DNA of 10,136 bases from Thermoleophilaceae bacterium (GTDB lineage Bacteria; Actinomycetota; Thermoleophilia; Solirubrobacterales; Thermoleophilaceae): contig JACCZR010000139.1 of the NCBI GenBank assembly GCA_013695855.1, positions 1 through 10,136 of the forward strand. Reading direction: 5' to 3'. The first letter of the stretch is position 1, and each line of letters opens with the position of its first letter. Under the pieces are notes generated by a model. It made no database searches. It was not told the DNA's origin and worked only from the letters and a program-made list of their open reading frames with translations. A program made the position numbers and the translations under genes. This document shows positions 6,654 to 10,136 of this stretch, piece after piece.

Positions 6654-7528
6654 GGCGACGGCACCCCGGCGCGTGCGCCCGGGCGCTTGGTGAGCACCTG
6701 CACGAAGTCGATTCGGCGCAGGTCGGCGAACGGCTTGAGGTGCACGCGCTGGTAGAGCTCGACCTCATCGAGGTCCACGCGGGATACGCGTCCGACGGGA
6801 ATGCCGCGGGGGAAGATCGACTTGACCTCGTCGGAGGCGAAGCCCGACGTCACGACCGTGCCGCCCCGGCGGACACGACGGCCCTTCTGCACGAAGTCCA
6901 GCAGCAGGTCGTCGGGCTTGCCCACCTCGGGCTTGATGATCCCGTTGGCGCCGTTGGGCACCACCTGGGCCGAGACGGCGCTCGAGGAGTCGGTGATCAG
7001 CGTGACCTGGGCGCTGCCCCCGGAGACCTGGGTGACCTTTCCGGCCAACCCGCCGGCCGCTATCACCGGCTGGTCGGGGCGGATGCCGTCGCTGCGGCCT
7101 TTGTCGACCCTGATCGACGAGTACCAGACCGTGGGCGAGCGCGCGATGACGCGCGCGGCGACAGGGTTCGTGGCGCCCGGGAAGCCGTCCGTGCGGCGCA
7201 GGCCCACCAGGCCCCGCAGCTGATCGGCGTCGCGGCGCGCGGTCTGGCGAGTGGCCAGCTCCTTGCGCAGGCCGGCGACCTCGTCGCGCAGCTGCTCGTT
7301 GTCGTCCTTGGCGTCGAAGCTGTCCCCGAGCCAGCCAAAGAGGTCTCGCACCGGCTTGAGCGCGCGGTTCGCGCCGGTCTCGATCGGCGAGACGACGTCC
7401 TGCGCACCGCGCTGGATCGCGCCCAGGGGACCACCACCCGAGAACGACATGGTGATCAGCACCATCGAGGCCGCCACGAAGGCGACCAGCGCCGCCCGGC
7501 GGCGCCGGATTGTCTTGCGGTCGAACAT
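6650..7528 (-). CDS. mreC: Rod shape-determining protein MreC
   Basis: A 292-residue protein with the MreC architecture. It has a basic cytoplasmic start (MFDRKTIRRRR), a single membrane anchor (about 12-29), and a coiled coil (about 72-108; KDDNEQLRDEVAGLRKELAT). The extracytoplasmic beta-rich domain includes ARVIARSPTVWYSSIRVDKG (125-144), AAGGLAGKVTQVS (157-169), VVTSGFASDEVKSIFPRGIP (225-244) and VHLKPFADLRRIDFVQVLT (262-280). It has the usual length and lacks the long C-terminal extension of some relatives. MreC forms oligomers outside the membrane that activate PBP2-RodA. The ATG (7528-7526) follows the mreB stop after 33 nt; GAGG and GGAGG are nearby, the latter partly in a small inverted repeat. 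It overlaps mreD by four bases. Confidence 0.95.
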   Translation of the reverse strand: MFDRKTIRRRRAALVAFVAASMVLITMSFSGGGPLGAIQRGAQDVVSPIETGANRALKPVRDLFGWLGDSFDAKDDNEQLRDEVAGLRKELATRQTARRDADQLRGLVGLRRTDGFPGATNPVAARVIARSPTVWYSSIRVDKGRSDGIRPDQPVIAAGGLAGKVTQVSGGSAQVTLITDSSSAVSAQVVPNGANGIIKPEVGKPDDLLLDFVQKGRRVRRGGTVVTSGFASDEVKSIFPRGIPVGRVSRVDLDEVELYQRVHLKPFADLRRIDFVQVLTKRPGARAGVPSP

Positions 7529-7532
7529 CTTG

Positions 7533-7550
7533 CCTCGGGAACCTCCGAGG
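7533..7550 (-). repeat. Small inverted repeat between mreB and mreC
   Basis: CCTCGG (7533-7538) and CCGAGG (7545-7550) form a perfect 6-bp stem with a 6-nt loop. On the mRNA it lies 4 nt before the mreC ATG and takes in the GGAGG that could serve as ribosome binding site, so it might tune mreC translation. A stem this short in GC-rich DNA may be chance. Confidence 0.3.
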
Positions 7551-7561
7551 GCCCAGGGCGC

Positions 7562-8608
7562 CTAGCGGCGCCGGTTGTTTCGGGATTGCTTGTTGGCGCG
7601 GTGTATCGCCTCGAACTCCTCGAGGCTGCGGCCCGACCCCACCGCCACGCAGGTGAGCGGCGAGTCGGCCAAGTGGGCGGGCATCTGCGTCTCGTCGCGC
7701 AGACGCTCGTCGAGACCCTGCAGAAGCGATCCCCCGCCCGCGAGCATGATCCCGCGGTCCATGATGTCCGAGGCCAGCTCGGGCGGGGTGCGGTCGAGGG
7801 TCTCCTTCACGGCATCGATGATGGCCGTCACGGTCTCCTCGAGAGCGAGGCGCACCTCTTCGCTGGTGAGCACGATCGTCTTGGGCAGCCCCGAAACCAG
7901 GTCGCGGCCGCGGATCTCGGCCTGGACCTCCTCGTCGAGCGGGAAGGCCGAGCCGATCTCGAGCTTGACCTCCTCCGCGGTGGACTGTCCGATCATCAGC
8001 TTGTACTCGCGCTTGACGTAGTTGATGATCGCCTCGTCGAGCTCGTCGCCCCCGATGCGGATCGACTGGGAGACGACGATGCCGCCCAGCGAGATCACCG
8101 CCACCTCACTGGTGCCCCCACCGATGTCGACGACCATGTTGCCCGTGGGCTCCCCGACCGGCAGCCCGGCACCGATTGCGGCGGCCATGGGCTCCTCGAT
8201 GAGGTACGCCTGTCGGGCGCCGGCGCTCAGGCAAGCCTCCTCGACGGCGCGCTTCTCGACCCCGGTCACGCCGGAAGGCACGCAGACCACCACGCGCGGG
8301 TGAGCCCAGCGGTTCTGGTGGACCTTCTGGATGAAGTGGCGCAGCATCTGCTCGGTCACGTCGAAGTCGGCGATCACGCCGTCCTTCAGCGGCCGGATGG
8401 CCTGGATCGTTCCGGGGGTCCGGCCCAGCATCCGCTTGGCTTCGATGCCCACGGCGTGGACCTCGGCCGACCGCGAGTCGATGGCCACCACGGACGGCTC
8501 GGAGAGCACGATCCCGCGCCCCCGCACGTATACGAGGGTGTTGGCGGTGCCGAGATCGACCGCCATGTCGCGGCCGCCCATGCCGGTGAGGTAGGAGAAG
8601 AAGCCCAT
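7562..8608 (-). CDS. mreB: Actin-like rod shape-determining protein MreB
   Basis: A 348-residue protein with the actin-fold motifs of MreB. Phosphate-1 is AVDLGTANTLVYV (16-28). VVCVPSGVTGVEKRAVEEA (107-125) and IEEPMAAAIGAGLPV (137-151) follow. Phosphate-2 is VVDIGGGTSEVAVISL (159-174), then IRIGGDELDEAIINYVKREY (183-202). The adenosine motif is GIMLAGGGSLLQGLD (286-300). It polymerises on ATP into membrane-bound filaments that position the elongasome. The N terminus MGFFSYLTGMGGRDM is hydrophobic enough for membrane attachment; the C terminus is basic (RNNRRR). I chose the ATG at 8608-8606, which gives the family's usual N terminus. An open frame extends to an ATG at 8707, but that adds 33 atypical residues and its ATG overlaps the candidate -10 box. 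No Shine-Dalgarno is visible. It is first gene of mreBCD-mrdA-rodA. Confidence 0.96.
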   Translation of the reverse strand: MGFFSYLTGMGGRDMAVDLGTANTLVYVRGRGIVLSEPSVVAIDSRSAEVHAVGIEAKRMLGRTPGTIQAIRPLKDGVIADFDVTEQMLRHFIQKVHQNRWAHPRVVVCVPSGVTGVEKRAVEEACLSAGARQAYLIEEPMAAAIGAGLPVGEPTGNMVVDIGGGTSEVAVISLGGIVVSQSIRIGGDELDEAIINYVKREYKLMIGQSTAEEVKLEIGSAFPLDEEVQAEIRGRDLVSGLPKTIVLTSEEVRLALEETVTAIIDAVKETLDRTPPELASDIMDRGIMLAGGGSLLQGLDERLRDETQMPAHLADSPLTCVAVGSGRSLEEFEAIHRANKQSRNNRRR

Positions 8609-8626
8609 GGAGACGGTCTGAGGATA

Positions 8627-8648
8627 GGGCGCAGGTCCGGACGCGCCC
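8627..8648 (-). repeat. GC-rich inverted repeat in the mreB leader
   Basis: GGGCGC (8627-8632) and GCGCCC (8643-8648) form a perfect 6-bp stem. The 10-nt loop contains the palindrome GTCCGGAC (8635-8642). The hairpin ends 18 nt before the mreB ATG. A second perfect palindrome, GCGTGCACGC, lies at 8665-8674. Either could be an operator or a leader structure; chance in GC-rich DNA is also possible. Confidence 0.35.
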
Positions 8649-8705
8649 ATTAACGAGCAGGAACGCGTGCACGCAACCGAGGACGAAAGCCCAGCCCGCG
8701 ACTGC

Positions 8706-8711
8706 ATTGTA
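8706..8711 (-). promoter_or_regulatory. Candidate -10 box of the mreB operon promoter
   Basis: The minus strand reads TACAAT (8711-8706), five of six matches to the sigma-70 type -10 hexamer, in an otherwise GC-rich intergenic region. It lies downstream of the strong hairpin that follows maf. No convincing -35 is visible at 16 to 18 nt. Transcription would begin near 8699 and give a leader of about 90 nt. A weaker alternative is GTTAAT at 8654-8649, preceded by TTGCGT. Confidence 0.4.
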
Positions 8712-8772
8712 TCCGTTCAGCTCGTCTCCGACCGGCCGGCTCAGCCGCGCCGATGTCACGAAAGCCCTGCTA

Positions 8773-8808
8773 GCCCGGGCCGTGCGTCCTATCCGCAGCG
8801 GCCCGGGC
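8773..8808 (-). terminator. Very strong GC hairpin after maf, possible terminator without U-tract
   Basis: Arms GCCCGGGCCG (8773-8782) and CGGCCCGGGC (8799-8808) pair perfectly over 10 bp. The stem continues for four more pairs (TGCG 8783-8786 with CGCA 8794-8797) across one bulged base at 8798, leaving a 7-nt loop. It starts 36 nt after the maf stop and precedes the candidate mreB promoter, as expected for a terminator of the ndk-maf unit. There is no T-run after it on the minus strand. U-poor hairpin terminators have been proposed in actinobacteria, but this role is inferred. Confidence 0.5.
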
Positions 8809-8844
8809 GGCGGGCGAGAAACCCGAGCACGAGACGAGCGCGCC

Positions 8845-9399
8845 TCACCCGGTCTCCCCGAGGAGCTCGGGCGCCAGCCCGAGCAGCGTGGCCACCGGCA
8901 GGCCGACCACGTTGAGGTAGTCGCCCTCGATCCCTTCCACCAGCGCGGCGCCGCGGCCCTGGATGGCGTAGCCGCCGGCGCGCTCACGCCACTCGCCGCT
9001 GTCCAGGTACCAGGCCAGCAGCGCCTCGCTCAGGGCGCGGAAGCGGACCGTGGTCACGGCCAGCCCGGTCCGCTCGCGGCCGGCGGGCCCGATCAGGGCC
9101 ACTGCGCTGAGCACCCGGTGCTCGCGGTCGGCCAGGCGGCGCAGGCCAGCCTCGGCCTCCGCGCGGTCGGCCGGCTTGCCGTAGGCACGCCCGTCGCAGA
9201 CCACGGCGGTGTCCACGCCGAGCACGAGCTCTCCCGCGACGGCGCGGGCCTTGCGCAGCGCGTTCTCCAGCACGACCGCTCGCGGCTCTCCTTCGCTGAG
9301 CTCATCGACCTCGGGCACGTCCACCACGAACCGAACGGCGAGCTGTGCCAGGATGGCTCGGCGCTGGGGCGAGCGGGAGGCGAGGACCAGCTCGCCCAT
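8845..9399 (-). CDS. maf: Maf family nucleoside triphosphate pyrophosphatase
   Basis: A 184-residue protein from the chosen start, the usual Maf length. Motifs: LVLASRSPQRRAIL near the N terminus (4-17), the family's LASxSPRR signature; VLGVDTAVV (59-67) with catalytic Asp D63; GKPADRAEAEAGLRRLADRE (74-93); and GGYAIQGRGA (142-151) leading to GDYLNVVGLPVATL (159-172). Maf proteins hydrolyse non-canonical or canonical nucleoside triphosphates (dTTP/UTP in many members) to monophosphates and pyrophosphate in the cytoplasm. The exact substrate cannot be read here. The start is uncertain. The ATG at 9399-9397 gives the family N terminus, but no clear Shine-Dalgarno precedes it. In-frame GTGs at 9414 and 9465 are possible, and the latter overlaps the ndk stop (TAGTG). 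The codons between 9465 and 9400 are Gly-rich and not family-like. Adjacent ndk also acts on nucleotide pools. Confidence 0.92.
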   Translation of the reverse strand: MGELVLASRSPQRRAILAQLAVRFVVDVPEVDELSEGEPRAVVLENALRKARAVAGELVLGVDTAVVCDGRAYGKPADRAEAEAGLRRLADREHRVLSAVALIGPAGRERTGLAVTTVRFRALSEALLAWYLDSGEWRERAGGYAIQGRGAALVEGIEGDYLNVVGLPVATLLGLAPELLGETG

Positions 9400-9464
9400 C
9401 CAGCGCTCAGCCACCGGCGGCCGAGAACAGGTCCGCGAGGCCCCTCCGCCGCCGGCGCCCTCCA

Positions 9465-9869
9465 CTACAGCTCTGGGAAGAAGAGGCCCGTCTCGCGCTG
9501 GGCGGACTCGGCGGAGTCCGAGCCGTGCACCAGGTTGGCCTGCACCTCGAGGCCGAAGTCGCCGCGGATGGACCCCGTGGTGGCCTCAAGCGGGTTGGTC
9601 GCGCCGATCAGCTGTCGGGCGGCGGTCACGGCCTCGTGGCCCTCGAGCACCATCGCGACCAGGGGTCCACCGGTGATGAAGTCCACCAGCTCGCCGAAGA
9701 AGGGCCTCTCCTTGTGCTCGTCGTAGTGGCGCTCGGCCAGGTCGCGCTCGACGGTCATCTGCTTGAGCGCCACCAGCGTCAGCCCCTTGCGCTCGAAGCG
9801 GGCGATGATCTCCCCCGTCAGGCCGCGCGCGAAGGCATCGGGCTTGACCAGGATCAGGGTCCTGTCCAT
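9465..9869 (-). CDS. ndk: Nucleoside diphosphate kinase
   Basis: A 134-residue protein, full length for the family. It begins MDRTLILVKPDAFARGLTGE and contains RFERKGLTLVALKQMTV (24-40), HYDEHKERPFFGELVDFITG (48-67) and the signature NLVHGSDS (112-119). H115 there is the phosphohistidine; the protein ends ETGLFFPEL. The enzyme transfers the gamma phosphate from ATP to nucleoside diphosphates by a ping-pong mechanism and balances the cytoplasmic NTP and dNTP pools. The ATG (9869-9867) has a clear AGAGGAG (9882-9876) six nt upstream. Residues 95-110 (LEATTGSIRGDFGLEV) match the conserved IRGDF region. The gene lies 23 nt downstream of the stop of the repeat-tailed gene, and its own TAG at 9467-9465 touches a GTG in frame with maf, so ndk and maf are probably co-transcribed. 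Confidence 0.97.
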   Translation of the reverse strand: MDRTLILVKPDAFARGLTGEIIARFERKGLTLVALKQMTVERDLAERHYDEHKERPFFGELVDFITGGPLVAMVLEGHEAVTAARQLIGATNPLEATTGSIRGDFGLEVQANLVHGSDSAESAQRETGLFFPEL

Positions 9870-9892
9870 TCGGGACTCCTCTCGGTCTGTGT

Positions 9893-10136
9893 CTAGCTGC
9901 TGGCCGGCGGGCGGGCGGGTGGGCGTTCGGCGTCCTCCCCGTCAGGGCGCGGCTGGCGCGCGGCCGGCCGGCCCTTCTTGGAGGCAGGAGCCGCGTTTGT
10001 GGGCGGAGCCGCGTTTGTGGGCGGAGCTGCGTTTGTGGGCGGAGCCGCGTTCGCGGGAGAGCCTGCGTTCGCGGGCCGCCTGGGCGGCTGGGCACCGGCC
10101 TGCCGCTGGGGCTGGGCACCGGCCTGCCGCTGGGGC
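9893..10136 (-). CDS. C-terminal Ala/Pro-rich tail of an unidentified protein (5' part beyond the right edge)
   Basis: An open frame of 80 codons enters from the right edge and stops at TAG (9895-9893), 23 nt before ndk and just ahead of its ribosome binding site. The peptide is low-complexity: two copies of the 8-residue unit QRQAGAQP, then three copies of NAAPPT, and the end SKKGRPAARQPRPDGEDAER followed by PPARPPASS. I do not recognise a domain. The absence of stops, the fit to the ndk leader and in-frame repeat lengths (24 and 18 nt) support coding. In related actinobacteria, folC or a small membrane protein gene (DUF4233 type) often precedes ndk, so this may be the disordered tail of one of those; this is only inference. 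The same DNA in another minus frame is also open (to 9586), but that frame runs into ndk and looks like a shadow. Confidence 0.55.
   Translation of the reverse strand, partial: PQRQAGAQPQRQAGAQPPRRPANAGSPANAAPPTNAAPPTNAAPPTNAAPASKKGRPAARQPRPDGEDAERPPARPPASS
9995..10048 (-). repeat. 18-nt tandem repeat, three units
   Basis: Units at 9995-10012, 10013-10030 and 10031-10048. The first and third are identical and the second differs by one base (T for C). Each encodes six residues in the frame of the tail gene (NAAPPT, circularly permuted), so copy-number change would keep the frame. Degenerate flanking sequence continues the pattern to about 10075. Confidence 0.85.
10088..10135 (-). repeat. 24-nt tandem repeat, two identical units
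   Basis: The units 10088-10111 and 10112-10135 are identical over 24 nt and reach the right edge, so more copies may follow outside. Each encodes eight residues (Q, R, A, G and P only) in the frame of the tail gene. The perfect identity at the nucleotide level suggests recent slippage. Confidence 0.85.

Noticed and set aside
6740..8653. 637-codon open frame on the plus strand opposite mreB and mreC
   Set aside because: It lies entirely antisense to two well-identified genes, has biased shadow composition (His, Asp, Val, Leu, Gly, Arg) and no recognisable motif. Long antisense frames are normal in GC-rich DNA.
8609..8707. N-terminal extension of MreB from an upstream ATG at 8707
   Set aside because: The 33 extra residues do not resemble any MreB N terminus, and the ATG overlaps the candidate -10 hexamer.
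9586..10119. 177-codon minus-strand frame covering the repeat region and most of ndk
   Set aside because: It reads ndk in the wrong frame and gives an Arg/Pro-rich product. The alternative frame ends just before the ndk ribosome binding site and fits better.
9989..10136. Short repeats considered as a CRISPR array
   Set aside because: Units are 18 and 24 nt in direct tandem without spacers and stay in frame in a coding tail; no cas gene is present.

Overview
This is a conserved housekeeping locus from a high-GC bacterium. It carries eleven protein-coding genes, all on the minus strand, so transcription runs from high to low coordinates. The DNA is very GC-rich, and the usual long antisense shadow ORFs are present. 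The order ndk-maf-mreBCD-mrdA-rodA-RNase E/G-rplU-rpmA-obg resembles the mre to obg neighbourhood of Actinomycetota. The RNase E/G is short (612 aa) and its catalytic core starts at the N terminus, unlike the very long streptomycete and mycobacterial enzymes. With a complete mreBCD/rodA set, this makes me favour a deep actinobacterial class such as Thermoleophilia (Solirubrobacterales). That placement is inference only.

Layout in transcription order. (1) 10136-9893: the last 80 codons of an unidentified gene, an Ala/Pro-rich tail with two kinds of in-frame tandem repeat. (2) 9869-8845: ndk (nucleoside diphosphate kinase) and maf (nucleotide pyrophosphatase), closely spaced. (3) 8844-8609: a 236-bp intergenic region. 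It holds a very strong GC hairpin (8773-8808), a candidate -10 element (8706-8711) and smaller inverted repeats next to the mreB start. (4) 8608-4201: mreB, mreC, mreD and mrdA (PBP2). (5) 4182-2980: rodA. (6) 2964-1126: an RNase E/G family endoribonuclease. (7) 1091-496: rplU and rpmA (bL21 and bL27). (8) 407-1: the first 135 codons of the GTPase gene obg, whose 3' part lies beyond the window. A near-perfect 14-bp inverted repeat sits between rpmA and obg.

How the genes work together: MreB filaments with MreC, MreD, the transpeptidase PBP2 and the SEDS glycosyltransferase RodA make up the Rod complex (elongasome) for lateral-wall peptidoglycan. RNase E/G, bL21, bL27 and Obg belong to RNA processing and large-subunit ribosome function. 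Spacing from mreB to obg is tight: overlaps of 1 to 4 nt, or gaps of 15 to 88 nt. One long co-transcribed unit is therefore plausible, linking wall growth with ribosome production.

I see no tRNA, rRNA, CRISPR array, insertion sequence, prophage or defence gene. I do not see a new multi-gene system here. The points worth a second look are the non-coding hairpins, the RNase E/G C-terminal extension, the mreB leader and the repeat-rich tail at the right edge. No stretch longer than 300 bases lacks a gene.
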